A model generated the notes under the pieces. It made no database searches. It worked only from the letters and a program-made list of their open reading frames with translations, and had not been told where the DNA came from. Positions 36,324 to 45,925 of a DNA stretch of 64,000 nt are shown piece by piece. How positions within the stretch are numbered: the stretch's first letter is position 1; each line of letters opens with the position of its first letter. The stretch is taken from contig CAVTWD010000001.1 in the NCBI GenBank assembly GCA_963738325.1, forward strand, positions 744,001-808,000, written 5' to 3'. The DNA comes from CAVTWD01 sp963738325. Lineage in GTDB: Bacteria > Actinomycetota > Acidimicrobiia > Acidimicrobiales > Ilumatobacteraceae. The position numbers and the translations under genes were made by a program.

Positions 36324-37754
36324 ATGATCTCGCCGGCGGGCCGGACGCTGGAGGCACTCGTGCTGGACGCGTCGAGTCGCGGGCTGCGGGTGCACGAACG
36401 CCGCGGTGGGCTCGACGCGATGGTCCGCCAGATCACCCACGACTCGCGCGCCGTCAGGCCGGGCGCCCTCTTCTTTTGCTTCGCGGGGGAGCACACCGAT
36501 GGTCATCGGTTCGCGGCCGACGCCGTGGCTCGCGGCGCGGTCGCCCTCGTCGTGGAACGGCCCCTCGGCATCGGGACGCCGCAACTGGTCGTCGACGGCG
36601 CCCGCGCCGCCATGGGCGTGCTGGCCGCGTCGTTCTTCGACCATCCCTCCGACAGCATGGCGGTCGTCGGCGTCACCGGCACCAACGGCAAGACCACCAC
36701 CACCCACCTCCTCGCCGCCGTGTTCGAGCGGGCGGGATGGCGCGCCGGCGTGATCGGCACGCTGTCGGGCTCACACACCACGCCCGAAGCCCCGGAGCTG
36801 CAGGCGCGCCTGGCGGGCTTCCGGGATCAGGGGATGCGGGCCGTGGCCATGGAGGTGTCGTCGCACGCCCTCGCCCTCCACCGCGTCGACGGCACTCGCT
36901 TCGCGGCCGCGGTGTTCACGAACCTCGGCCAGGACCACCTCGACTTCCACGGCTCGGTCGAGCGCTACTTCGCGGCCAAGGCGCGCTTGTTCGCGCCCGA
37001 GTTCTCCGCGCTCGGTGTGGTCGACGTCGACGACGCGCACGGACGGCTGCTGCGCGACGCGGCCGCCATCCCGATCGTCCCCTTCTCCCTCGACGACGCG
37101 GCCGACGTGGACGTCGCCCCCACGCGCGCCAACTTCCGTTGGCGGGGTCACGAGGTCGAGCTGTCCCTCGGCGGTTGGTTCAACGTGGCGAACGCCGCTC
37201 GCGGCCGCGACGACCGCGGCGGCGCTCGGTCTCGACGAGGACGTGATCGCGGCCGGGCTGTCCGCGGCGCCGCCGGTGCCGGGGCGCTTCGAGCCGATCG
37301 ACGCCGGCCAGGCCTTCGCGGTGATCGTCGACTACGCCCACACCCCCGACAGCTTGCGCGAAGCCTTGCTGGCGGCGCGCCCGGCCCGCGGGCAGCTGCT
37401 CGTGGTGTTCGGCGCCGGTGGTGACCGGGACCCCACGAAACGTTCCGCCATGGGGGCGGCGGTGGCGGCCCTCACCGATGTGGCCGTCGTCACCTCGGAC
37501 AATCCCCGCAGCGAGGATCCGGCTGCCATCATCGACGCCGTGGTCGCCGGCATCCCGTCCGATTCGCACGCGCGCGTCCTGATCGAGCCCGATCGCAGGG
37601 CCGCCATCGCGCTCGGCGCTGTCCCAGGCGGGCCCGGGCGATGTCGTTGTCATCGCGGGCAAGGGCCACGAGACGACCCAGACGATCGGGGGGCGTGTGC
37701 TTGCCTTCGACGACCGCGTCGTGGCGAGAGAGCTGTTCGGAGCGGCCCGCGTGA
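36324..37754 (+). CDS. murE: UDP-MurNAc-tripeptide synthetase MurE (three indels)
   Basis: About 475 residues after single extra bases near 37198, 37625 and 37748 are removed. The ATP loop VVGVTGTNGKTTTTHLLAAV, AMEVSSHALALHRVDG, NLGQDHLDFHGS and the C-terminal VIVDYAHTPDSL are intact. The diaminopimelate recognition motif is SDNPRSEDP, so it adds meso-DAP to UDP-MurNAc-Ala-Glu. The C-terminus reads VVVIAGKGHETTQTIGGR and FDDRVVARELFGA. As printed, the frame then runs into mraY; dropping one C at 37748-37750 gives TGA 37752-37754 overlapping the mraY GTG. murF, usually next, is absent. Confidence 0.92.
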
Positions 37755-38799
37755 TCGCGCTGCTGATGGCCGGGGCGCTCGGCATGTTGATCTCGCTCGT
37801 GGGCACTCGCCTGACCATCGGCATCTTCCGCAACCTCGGCCGCGGTCAGCCGATTCTCGGCAAGGAGGAGCACGGGCCCGAGCACGAGCACAAAGCGGGC
37901 ACACCGACGATGGGCGGCATCGCCATCCTCGGCGCGGCCTTCCTCGCCTACTTCCTCGCCCACTTCCGCGAGGGCGTGGTGTTCGCCACGCAGACGCTCA
38001 TCGTGCTCGTCGGCATCACCGTGCTCGCGCTCCTCGGCTTCCTCGACGACTACGTGAAGGTCCGCCGGTCGCGCAACCGTGGCATCTTCTGGAAGACCAA
38101 GGGCTATCTGGTCCTCCTCGTCAGCGGCGCTGATCGCGCCTGTGGCTCTCACGGGCGACAGGCATCAAGACGACGTTGTCGTTCACCCGCTTCGACTACC
38201 CGGGCTGGAACCTGCCGACGTGGCTGTGGGTCATCTGGGCGACGCTCATCATCTTCGCCACGAGCCACGCGGTCAACGTGACGGACGGGTTGGACGGCCT
38301 GGCCGCAGGCTCGTCGTTGTTCGGGTTCATCGCGTTCACGGTCATCGCCTTCTGGGGCTTCCGAAATCCGGCCATCTACCGCATCGTCAACCCCCTCGAC
38401 CTCGCCGTGCTGGCCGTGGCCCTGGCCGGTGCGTGCGCCGGCTTCCTCTGGTGGAACGCGGCGCCGGCGCGCATCTTCATGGGCGATGTCGGCGCGCTCG
38501 GCATCGGCGCGGCCATGGGCCTGCTCGCGCTCACGACCAACACCCAGTTGCTCCTCCCGCTCATCGCCGGCCTCCAGGTCATGGAGACGGGGAGCGTGGC
38601 CTTGCAGATGGGCGTGTACCGCCTGAGCGGGCGCACGAGGCGACTGTTCCGCATGTCGCCCATCCATCATCACTACGAGCTCGTCGGGTGGCCGGAGACG
38701 ACGGTGATCATCCGCTTCTGGATCGTCTCGGGTCTCTGCGTCGCCGGTGCGCTCGGTCTCTACTACGCGGACTGGCTCGACGCGGCGGGGCTGCGCTGA
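37751..38799 (+). CDS. mraY: Phospho-MurNAc-pentapeptide transferase MraY (two indels)
   Basis: About 348 residues from GTG 37751 after removing extra bases near 38127 and 38152. MraY makes lipid I from UDP-MurNAc-pentapeptide and undecaprenyl phosphate. Motifs: HKAGTPTMGGIAILG, the metal-site FLDDYVKVRRSRNRG, HAVNVTDGLDGLAAGSS and HHHYELVGWPE (loop E His). Ten membrane spans are expected and about that many hydrophobic stretches are seen. It starts right at the murE end (GTGA overlap) and its stop overlaps the murD ATG (TGATG). Both breaks lie within 30 bases in a GC-rich stretch. Confidence 0.93.
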
Positions 38800-40133
38800 T
38801 GGGCCGGCGCGCTCTCGTGTACGGGCTGGCCGTCGCCGGTGAGGCCGCCGCCAGGGCCCTCGTCGAGCGGGGCTGGGAGGTCGTCGTGGTGGACGACGCC
38901 GCCGACGCGGACGTCGCGGCGCGCGCCGAGGCGCTCGGCGCGGAGCTGCGCGCGGCGCCCACGGAAGCGGCGCTCGGCGCGCTCGTGCGAGACGTCGAGC
39001 TCGTCGTTCCCTCTCCGGGCGTTCCCGAGACGCACACCATCGTGGAGGCCGCTCGGCGCCCGGGCATCCCTCTGCGCAGCGAGATCGACCTCGCCTACGA
39101 CTGGGAGCAGGCGCGCCCCGGAGGGCCGCGACCGATGCTCGCCATCACGGGCACCGACGGGAAGACCTCCACCACGTTGCTCGCCGCGGCCATGGCGAGG
39201 GCCTCGGGCCGGCGGGCCATCGCCGCGGGGAACACCGAGATCCCCCTCGTCGCCGCCCTCGACCTCGATGTGGACGTGTTCGTCGTCGAGTGCACGAGCT
39301 TTCGCCTCGCGTGGACCGAGATGTTCCGCCCCGAGGCGGGCACGTGGCTGAACCTGGCCCCCGACCATCTCGACTGGCACCACTCTCACGACAGCTACGC
39401 ACGGGCCAAGGCGCGTGTCTGGCAGCATCAACGGGCGACCGACGCCGCCATCGGTTTCGCCGACGACCCCGTGGTCGTCGAGTGGCTGGCACGAGCCCCC
39501 GGCCGCCACCTCACCTTCGCCATCACCGGTGCCGACTACCGCGTCGTGGACGGTCGCCTGGTCGGGCCGGCCGGTCCCTTTGCTTCGGTCAGCGACCTCC
39601 GGCGCCACCTCCCGCACGACGTCACGAACGCGCTCGCGGCCGGGGCGACGGTCATCGAGGGAGGCGTGGCCGAGCCCGAAGGTGTCCGCGCCGCCTTGGC
39701 CGCGTTCGAAGCAGTCCCCCACCGGATCACGCTGGTGGCCGAAGCTGGGGGCGTGGCGTTCTACGACGACTCGAAGGCGACCACGCCTCACGCGGCGCTG
39801 GCCGCCATGCGCTCGTTCGATCGAGTCGTGCTTCTCGCCGGTGGGCGCAACAAAGGACTCGACCTCCGCGCCCTGGCGGCGGCCCCTGAACATGTACGCG
39901 CGGTCATAGCGATGGGGGAGGCCGCGCCAGAGGTGGTCGCGGCGTTCGCCGGGGTTCGTCCGGTCGTGACGGCGGACGGCATGGACGAAGCCGTGGCCGA
40001 GGCGCGGGCACTGGCTCGCGCCGGTGACGTCGTGTTGCTCTCGCCCGGTTGCGCCAGCTTCGACGCGTACCCCGGGTACGCGGCGCGGGGCGACGACTTC
40101 GCCCGTGCCGTTCGCGATCAGGTTGATCAATGA
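38799..40133 (+). CDS. murD: UDP-MurNAc-L-Ala--D-Glu ligase MurD
   Basis: 444 residues. Adds D-glutamate to UDP-MurNAc-Ala. ATP loop AITGTDGKTSTTLLAAAM, the central NLAPDHLDWHHSHDSYARAK and the C-terminal VAFYDDSKATTPHAALAAM plus VVLLSPGCASFDAYPGYAARG identify MurD rather than MurC/E/F. The P-loop has Asp for the more common Asn (TGTDGKT versus TGTNGKT), a minor variant. It overlaps mraY at its start and ftsW at its end (ATGA). Intact. Confidence 0.93.
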   Translation: MGRRALVYGLAVAGEAAARALVERGWEVVVVDDAADADVAARAEALGAELRAAPTEAALGALVRDVELVVPSPGVPETHTIVEAARRPGIPLRSEIDLAYDWEQARPGGPRPMLAITGTDGKTSTTLLAAAMARASGRRAIAAGNTEIPLVAALDLDVDVFVVECTSFRLAWTEMFRPEAGTWLNLAPDHLDWHHSHDSYARAKARVWQHQRATDAAIGFADDPVVVEWLARAPGRHLTFAITGADYRVVDGRLVGPAGPFASVSDLRRHLPHDVTNALAAGATVIEGGVAEPEGVRAALAAFEAVPHRITLVAEAGGVAFYDDSKATTPHAALAAMRSFDRVVLLAGGRNKGLDLRALAAAPEHVRAVIAMGEAAPEVVAAFAGVRPVVTADGMDEAVAEARALARAGDVVLLSPGCASFDAYPGYAARGDDFARAVRDQVDQ

Positions 40134-41343
40134 GCGCGCGCACGACCACCGTTCGCCACGGTGCTCCTCGCCGGAGCCCGCCCGACCAGGCGGCCCGGGC
40201 GAGACACCCCGCCGCCGCTCCGCCGACCGGCGCTCGCGCCCGTCGGCGCGCCGCCCGCCCCCGCGCCCGTCACCTACTACCTGCTCGCCGTGGTCGTGGC
40301 CATCCTCACCTTGCTCGGGCTCGTCATGGTCCTCTCGGCCAGCTCGGTGACGGCCCTCCATGTGGAGGGCTCCAGCTGGACCTACTTCCGCAAGCAAGCC
40401 GTGTGGCTGGTGCTCGGCGCGGTCGCCCTGCTGGTCGCTCGCCGCATCCCGTACCAGGTGTGGCGGCGCTTCACGCCGACGCTCGTGTTCGCCTCGTTCG
40501 CGCTGATGATCGCGGTGCTGATCCCGGGGTTGGGGCACGTCGCCAACGGGGCGCACGGCGTGGTTCGTGATCGGTCCGGTCAGCTTCCAACCCTCCGAGC
40601 TCCTGAAGCTGGCACTCCTGCTGTACACCGCCGACCTCCTCGCGCGCCGCGCCGATCGCTTGAGCGAGGTGCGACTCACGCTGCTCCCGGTGCTCGTCGT
40701 CCTCGCAGCGGCCGAGTTGCTGATCCTGGTCCAGCCCGATCTGGGTGGGGGCATGGTCCTCGCCGGCATCGTCCTCGGGGTCGCCTTCATCGCCGGTGTG
40801 CCCCTGTTGCCTCTCGGCGCCACCATCGGCGCGGTGGGCGCGGCCGGCGCGATGTTCATGCTGCGGGTGCGCTCGGAGCGGTGGACGGCCTTCCTCGACC
40901 TCGCCGCACACAAGCAGGACGACGGCTTCCAGGTGTGGCAATCGCTCGTCGGGATCGCCTCGGGCGGCCTCACCGGGGTGGGGCTCGGGGCTAGCAAGGC
41001 CAAGTGGGGCTTCCTGCCCGAAGCCCACACCGACTTCATCTTCGCCATCGTGGCCGAAGAGCTCGGCTTCGCCGGCGTGGCCGTCGTCTGCAGCCTGTTC
41101 CTCGTGCTCGTGTGGCTCGGAGTGCGCGTCGCCTTGCACGCCCCCGACCGCTACGGGACGCTGGTGGCCGGTGGGATCACGGCTTGGATCCTCGTGCAGA
41201 CCGTGGTCAACATCGGTGGGGTCATCGGGATCATGCCCCTCACGGGGATGACGCTGCCATTTGTCTCCTTCGGAGGTTCCTCGCTCCTCGTGATGATGAC
41301 TGCGGCCGGGCTGCTCCTGAACATCGCCCGCAACGGTCGATGA
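40130..41343 (+). CDS. ftsW: Septal peptidoglycan polymerase FtsW (two frameshifts)
   Basis: About 404 residues. SEDS-family glycosyltransferase that polymerises lipid II with FtsI. ATG 40130 overlaps the murD stop; a frame change lies in the disordered, basic N-terminal region (40150-40260) and another near 40560 (HG-WFVIGPVSFQPSELLK). Ten spans are expected and the key motifs read MVLSASSVTAL, IGPVSFQPSELLKLALLLY, DLGGGMVL, GFLPEAHTDFIFAIVAEELG and PFVSFGGSSLLV. The catalytic Asp region is intact in EAHTDFIF. It overlaps murG by ATGA at 41340-41343. Confidence 0.92.
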
Positions 41344-42527
41344 GTGCCGATCCCGAACGCCCCCCGCAAGCGTCGATGAATGCGCCCGCGCCGGATGCGC
41401 CGGCTCGAACCTTCGCCGTCCTGGCCGGCGGGGGCACGGCCGGCCACGTGCTTCCGGCCCTTGCCGTTGCCGACGCCCTCGTCGCGGCCGGCCACGATCG
41501 CGCCAGCATCCACTTCGTCGGCGCCGAGCGCGGCATGGAGGCGACCATGGTGCCGGCCGCCGGCTATGGGGTCACGCTCCTTCGGGTCGAGGGGGTCCAA
41601 CGCCGCCTCACGCCGGCCAATGCCCGAGCCGCGGCCCGCTTCAGCCGCGCCGTGCCCCAGACGCTCAACCTGTTGCACCGCATGCGGCCCCGGGTGGTCG
41701 TCTCGGTGGGGGGCTACGCGAGCGTGCCCGCGGTCGTGGCGGCGGCGACGCTGCGGATCCCGGTGGTGGCGGTGAGCTACGACGCGGTGCCCGGTGCGGC
41801 GAGCCGCCTGGCGGCGCGCGTGGCGACCGCGACGGCGGTCGCCTTCGCGTCCTCGCCGCTCCCGCGGGCGGTCGTGACGGGCGCGCCGCTGCGCGACGAG
41901 ATCCTCGGGCTGGACCGTGAGCGCGATCGTGACGAAGCCCGGGCCGCCCTCGGCTTGCCTCGTGATCGTTTCGTGGTGCTGGTCTTCGGTGGCTCGCTCG
42001 GCTCGGGCAAGCTGAACGACGTCACCGCGGCGTACGTTGACACTGTCGCCGGACGGGGTGATCTGGCGGTGCACCACGTTGTGGGTCGCCGGGCCGTGGA
42101 GCTGCCCGAGCGCGCCGTGCGACCCGACGGGCTCTGGTACCAGCCGGTGCGCTACGAAGATCGCATGCACCTGGCCTACGCCGCGGCCGACCTGGTCCTC
42201 GCCCGAGCGGGAGCCACGACGGTGGCCGAGCTCGCCGCGCTCGGCGCGCCCTCGATCCTCGTCCCCTGGCCGCTCGCCACCGAGGACCACCAGACGGCGA
42301 ACGCGCGTGTGCTGGCCGATGTGGGGGGAGCCGTCCTCGTGCCCGAAGCCGCGTTCGACGCCACCCGGATGGCGACGGAGGTCGACCGCCTGGCGGCCGA
42401 CCCGGCGGCGCTCGTAGTGATGAGCCGAGCGGCGCGCTCGGTCGGCCGGCGTGACGCGGCCCACCAGATCGCCGTCCTCGTCGAGCGGAGCGCGGCCCGG
42501 ACGCCGGCGCGGCGGGAGCAGCGATGA
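41340..42527 (+). CDS. murG: Lipid II synthase MurG
   Basis: 395 residues. GT28 enzyme adding GlcNAc to lipid I on the inner face of the membrane. VLAGGGTAGHVLPALAVADAL is the first Gly-rich loop, SVGGYASVPAVVAA the second, and the donor-binding GGSLGSGKLN, GATTVAELAALGAPSILVPWPLATEDHQTANA are conserved. A short N-terminal extension of about 20 residues precedes the core. ATG 41340 overlaps ftsW and the stop overlaps murC (ATGA at 42524-42527). Intact. Confidence 0.94.
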   Translation: MSADPERPPQASMNAPAPDAPARTFAVLAGGGTAGHVLPALAVADALVAAGHDRASIHFVGAERGMEATMVPAAGYGVTLLRVEGVQRRLTPANARAAARFSRAVPQTLNLLHRMRPRVVVSVGGYASVPAVVAAATLRIPVVAVSYDAVPGAASRLAARVATATAVAFASSPLPRAVVTGAPLRDEILGLDRERDRDEARAALGLPRDRFVVLVFGGSLGSGKLNDVTAAYVDTVAGRGDLAVHHVVGRRAVELPERAVRPDGLWYQPVRYEDRMHLAYAAADLVLARAGATTVAELAALGAPSILVPWPLATEDHQTANARVLADVGGAVLVPEAAFDATRMATEVDRLAADPAALVVMSRAARSVGRRDAAHQIAVLVERSAARTPARREQR

Positions 42528-43948
42528 GCTCGCCCGAACGCGCCGCCATGCCACTCGAGCTGCGCGTGCCGGGCCGCTACCACGTGGTCGGAGTCGGCGG
42601 GCCAGGCATGCGGGCCATCGCCCTCGTCCTCGCCGAGATGGGCCACCGCGTGTCAGGCAGCGACGTGCGCGAGTCTCCGGCGCTCGACCGGCTGCGAACC
42701 GCCGGCGTCAACGTCCACGTGGGCCATGCCGCCGCGCACGTGCAAGGAGTCGACGCCGTTACGGCCTCCACTGCCATCCCGCCCGGCAACATCGAGCTCG
42801 TGGCGGCCGCGCAGGCCGGCATCCCGGTGCTGCCTCGCGCGGGGATGCTCGCTGCGATTTGTCGCTGCACGAGGAGCGTGGCCGTGGCCGGCACCCACGG
42901 CAAGACGACGACCAGCTCGATGCTGGCCATGACGATGGTCGAGGCCGGCCTGCACCCGAGCTTCGTCGTCGGCGGCGACGTGAACGACGTCGGCGCGGGC
43001 GCCCATTGGACCGGAGGCGAATGGCTCGTGGTCGAGGCCGACGAGAGCGATGGCACCTTCCTCGAGCTGCCGCTGTGGGCGACGATCCTGACGAACGTGG
43101 AGACCGATCACCTCGACCACTTCGGTGACTTCGACGCCATCGTCGCCGGCTTCGACCGCTACCTCGGTCGAATCCCCGGCCCCAAGGTGGTGTGCGGCGA
43201 CGATCCGGTGGCGGCGCAGTTGGCCGAGCGACATGGCGCGATCACCTATGGCACCGGTGGACCGGGACGGCCCGAGCTGGCCTACCGGGCCGAGGCGGTG
43301 GTCGCTGCGGAGGGGGCGCAGACGTTCACCGTCGTGCGCCACGGCGAGGAGGTCGGCCGCGTGCACCTGCCCCTGCGGGGCGTGCACAACGCCCGCAACG
43401 CCACGGGCGCCATTGCCATGGCGATGGCCTGTGGCGCACCCTTCGACGCCGCCGCCCGCGCCCTCGCCCGCTTCGGCGGGGTGGGACGGCGCTTCGAGCA
43501 CCGCGGCGAGCACGCCGGTATCAGCCTGGTCGACGACTACGCCCATCTCCCGTCGGAGATCGCCGCCGTGCTCGACGCGGCGGCGCACGGCGGCGACGGC
43601 TGGAAGCGGGTGGTCGCGGTGTTCCAGCCGAACCGCTACAGCCGCATGGCCGTGTTGTCGCCCGACTACCGCGACGCGTTCGTCGACGCTGACCTCGCGG
43701 TCATCACCGACATCTACCCATCGGGGGAGGCGCCGCTACCGGGGGTCACGGGCGAGCTGGTGGCACGGGCGGTGCGTGCGGCCCATCCGGGCCAACGGGT
43801 CGAGTACGTGCCGCGACGTTCGGACCTCGTCGAGTTCTTGGCGGCCGAGCTGCGCGCCGGCGACGTGTGCGTGTCGATGGGGTGTGGCGACGTCGCCTCG
43901 CTGCCGTCAGAGGTCCTCGCCCGCCTGCAGGAGCTCGCGGCTCGATGA
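42524..43948 (+). CDS. murC: UDP-MurNAc--L-Ala ligase MurC
   Basis: 474 residues. Adds L-alanine to UDP-MurNAc. The N-terminal UDP loop is YHVVGVGGPGMRAIALVLAEMG, the ATP loop VAVAGTHGKTTTSSMLAMTM, and VVEADESDGTFLELPLWATILTNVETDHLDHFGD and FQPNRYSRMAVL are specific to MurC. The GPGM in the first loop replaces the more usual GAGM. ATGA overlaps link it to murG and murB. Intact. Confidence 0.94.
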   Translation: MSSPERAAMPLELRVPGRYHVVGVGGPGMRAIALVLAEMGHRVSGSDVRESPALDRLRTAGVNVHVGHAAAHVQGVDAVTASTAIPPGNIELVAAAQAGIPVLPRAGMLAAICRCTRSVAVAGTHGKTTTSSMLAMTMVEAGLHPSFVVGGDVNDVGAGAHWTGGEWLVVEADESDGTFLELPLWATILTNVETDHLDHFGDFDAIVAGFDRYLGRIPGPKVVCGDDPVAAQLAERHGAITYGTGGPGRPELAYRAEAVVAAEGAQTFTVVRHGEEVGRVHLPLRGVHNARNATGAIAMAMACGAPFDAAARALARFGGVGRRFEHRGEHAGISLVDDYAHLPSEIAAVLDAAAHGGDGWKRVVAVFQPNRYSRMAVLSPDYRDAFVDADLAVITDIYPSGEAPLPGVTGELVARAVRAAHPGQRVEYVPRRSDLVEFLAAELRAGDVCVSMGCGDVASLPSEVLARLQELAAR

Positions 43949-44880
43949 CGCAGGACCCCGTCGACCTCGCCGTGGCCGTGCTCGGCCCGCGCGCCCGCCG
44001 CCGGTTCCCCTTGGCCCCGCTCACGACCTATCGGGTCGGCGGTCCGGCCGCCCTCGCCTACGAGGCCGAGTCGGTGGACGACCTCCACCTCGTGGCGAAG
44101 GCCCTCCAGGCGAGCGGCCTCGGGGTGCTCGTGCTCGGGCGCGGTTCCAACGTGCTCGTGGCCGACGAGGGCTACGGGGGCCTCGTGGTGACGCTCGGGC
44201 CCTTCGCCAGCGAGATCCACATCGAGGAGTCGCTCGTGCGGGTGGGAGCGGCGGTGAGCCTGCCCGTGCTCGCCCGGCAGACCGCGGCCGCGGGACTCGC
44301 CGGCCTGGAATGGGCCGTGGGGGTGCCCGGCTCGGTCGGCGGTGCGGTGCGGATGAACGCCGGTGGTCACGGCTCCGACATCGCGGCCAGCCTGGTCGGG
44401 GTCCGCGTCTTCGACCTCGCCACCGGCGAGGATAGTGACGTGGCCGTCGAGCGGCTCCAGCTCCGTTTCCGCGGGTCGGCGCTCACCGACCGCCACGTGG
44501 TCGTGGCGGCGAGCTTCCGGCTCGCGCCCGGCGACCGTTCGCAGTCGGAGGCGGTGATCGCCGACATCGTCCGCTGGCGGCGCGAGCACCAACCGGGCGG
44601 CCAGAACGCGGGCTCGGTCTTCGTGAACCCCATGCCCTTCGAGCTGTCGGCGGGGCAGGTGATCGACGAGCTCGGCCTGCGCGGCCTGCGGATCGGTTCG
44701 GCGCGCGTGTCGGAGAAGCACGCCAACTTCATCCAAGCCGACGAGGGCGGCCGGGCCGCCGATGTCCGGGCGGTGATCGAGGCGGTGCGGGCCGAGGTCT
44801 TGGCGGCGCGGGGCATCTGTCTGCGCAGCGAGGTCCGCCTGATCGGCTTCGCCGACGTCGAGGACGGCACGGCGGCGTGA
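43945..44880 (+). CDS. murB: UDP-N-acetylenolpyruvoylglucosamine reductase MurB
   Basis: 311 residues. FAD/NADPH enzyme making UDP-MurNAc. FAD-binding stretch TTYRVGGPAALAYE, VLGRGSNVLVADEGY, GVPGSVGGAVRMNAGGHGSDI; the catalytic Ser is in NAGSVFVNP, and SEKHANFI and the C-terminal Glu (CLRSEVRLIG) complete a type I-like active site. The usual PAG before the Ser is QNAG here. It overlaps murC at its start, and its GTGA end overlaps a small ORF. Intact. Confidence 0.94.
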   Translation: MTQDPVDLAVAVLGPRARRRFPLAPLTTYRVGGPAALAYEAESVDDLHLVAKALQASGLGVLVLGRGSNVLVADEGYGGLVVTLGPFASEIHIEESLVRVGAAVSLPVLARQTAAAGLAGLEWAVGVPGSVGGAVRMNAGGHGSDIAASLVGVRVFDLATGEDSDVAVERLQLRFRGSALTDRHVVVAASFRLAPGDRSQSEAVIADIVRWRREHQPGGQNAGSVFVNPMPFELSAGQVIDELGLRGLRIGSARVSEKHANFIQADEGGRAADVRAVIEAVRAEVLAARGICLRSEVRLIGFADVEDGTAA

Positions 44881-44957
44881 GCGAGCAACGCGGCCCCCGT
44901 GTCATCGTGCGCGGCTCGCTCGGCGAGCGGCTCACCCTGCCAGGGGCGCGCCAGTGA
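44877..44957 (+). CDS. 26-residue ORF between murB and ftsQ
   Basis: GTG 44877 overlaps the murB stop (GTGA) and its own stop overlaps the ftsQ start GTG 44954 (GTGA), so it fits the overlap-coupled style of the cluster. The product starts MSEQRGPR and continues VIVRGSLGERLTLPGARQ. I do not recognise it. The VIVRG...LPGAR pattern loosely resembles the first strand of MurA (enolpyruvyl transferase), so it might be a remnant of a murA start, or simply chance. No evidence of translation beyond the overlaps. Confidence 0.35.
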   Translation: MSEQRGPRVIVRGSLGERLTLPGARQ

Positions 44958-45760
44958 GCGGGACGATGATCGAGCCGCCCGAGGCCCCCGAGCTCCCGCC
45001 GGTCGACCCTCGTTTCCGCGCCCGGCGCATCGAGGTGGCGCGAGCCAAGGGGCGGCGCCGGCTCAAGTGGCTCATCGTCATCGCCGCAGTGGTCGTGGTC
45101 CTCGTGGGGGGCGGGTTGATCCTTCGCTCCCCGTTGCTCTCCGTCGACCACGTCTCGGTGAGCGGTGTCGTCTACACCGACCCGGCGGCGGTGGCCGCCG
45201 TCGTCCACGACCTCGAGGGTCAGCCGATGGTCGAGCTCGACACCGGAGCCGTCGAGCGGCGTCTCGAAGCCCTGCCCTGGGTGTTGCGGGCCGAGGTCAC
45301 GCAGCACTGGCCCAAGGACGTCCACATCGACATCAAGGAGCGCACGCCGGTTGCGGTCTACGGCGCGGTCGACGGCCGCTGGCGGGTCGTCGACACCGAA
45401 GGCCGGGTGCTGGCCGCGCTGGCGGGGCGCCCCGTCGACGAGCTCCTGATCACCCTGACCAACGGCGCGGCCCTGGCCCCGGGCCAGTCGGTGCCGGCCA
45501 ACCTCGCCGCCGCGGTGCGCGTCGCCCGCGCCCTGCCACCCACCCTGGCCGCCCGGGTGGGGGAGCTGCGCCTCACCGCCAACGGCGAGATGACGCTGGT
45601 GCTGCAGCCCTCCGGCACCATCGTGCTGGGTACGTCCGACGCCATCCGGGACAAGCTCATTGCCGCTCTCACCGTGATGGCCAGGGTCGATCCCGCCAAG
45701 GTGGGGACGATCGATGTGCGGTCGCCGGCCTCTCCGGTCTTGACCGGAGGGGCCCCGTGA
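44954..45760 (+). CDS. ftsQ: Cell division protein FtsQ (DivIB)
   Basis: 268 residues from GTG 44954. A basic cytoplasmic tail (RARRIEVARAKGRRRLKW), one membrane span (LIVIAAVVVVLVGGGLIL) and a POTRA domain (SPLLSVDHVSVSGVVYTDPAAVAAVV), then the beta domain (EALPWVLRAEVTQHWPKDVHIDIKERTPVAVY) are the FtsQ layout. It bridges FtsL/FtsB to the divisome on the outer face of the membrane. Followed by 165 bases before ftsZ that hold a likely ftsZ promoter. Intact. Confidence 0.92.
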   Translation: MSGTMIEPPEAPELPPVDPRFRARRIEVARAKGRRRLKWLIVIAAVVVVLVGGGLILRSPLLSVDHVSVSGVVYTDPAAVAAVVHDLEGQPMVELDTGAVERRLEALPWVLRAEVTQHWPKDVHIDIKERTPVAVYGAVDGRWRVVDTEGRVLAALAGRPVDELLITLTNGAALAPGQSVPANLAAAVRVARALPPTLAARVGELRLTANGEMTLVLQPSGTIVLGTSDAIRDKLIAALTVMARVDPAKVGTIDVRSPASPVLTGGAP

Positions 45761-45784
45761 CGGTACAACAGTCTCACCGTCTAC

Positions 45785-45814
45785 TTGACATAACTATGAA
45801 GTTGAAGTTTAGGT
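45785..45814 (+). promoter_or_regulatory. AT-rich ftsZ promoter/leader block
   Basis: TTGACA at 45785-45790 is followed by the AT-rich stretch TAACTATGAAGTTGAAGTTT and TTAGGT (45809-45814), spacing 18. The block stands out from the GC-rich surroundings and contains the direct repeat GAAGTTGAAGTTT. A similar TTGACAT-AACT-type block precedes ftsZ in other actinobacteria (from memory), so the element may be conserved. Lies 112 bases before the ftsZ start. Confidence 0.6.
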
Positions 45815-45925
45815 CGAGCGTTGCGGGCAGGTTTGCGGATCGGCACGTCCGGGCGCCAGCCGGTCCCGCACTCCTCGCATCCGGCGCCGAGGGCGCCCCC
45901 GAGCAGGTCTGATCCGGAGGTCCAC

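Noticed and set aside
36324..38799. Fused MurE-MraY protein
   Set aside because: The open frame disappears if one C at 37748-37750 is removed, giving the GTGA overlap typical of this cluster.
38763..41048. A 761-codon open frame on the minus strand
   Set aside because: It lies antisense to the clearly coding murD and ftsW; long antisense frames are common in GC-rich DNA. No start signals or motifs.
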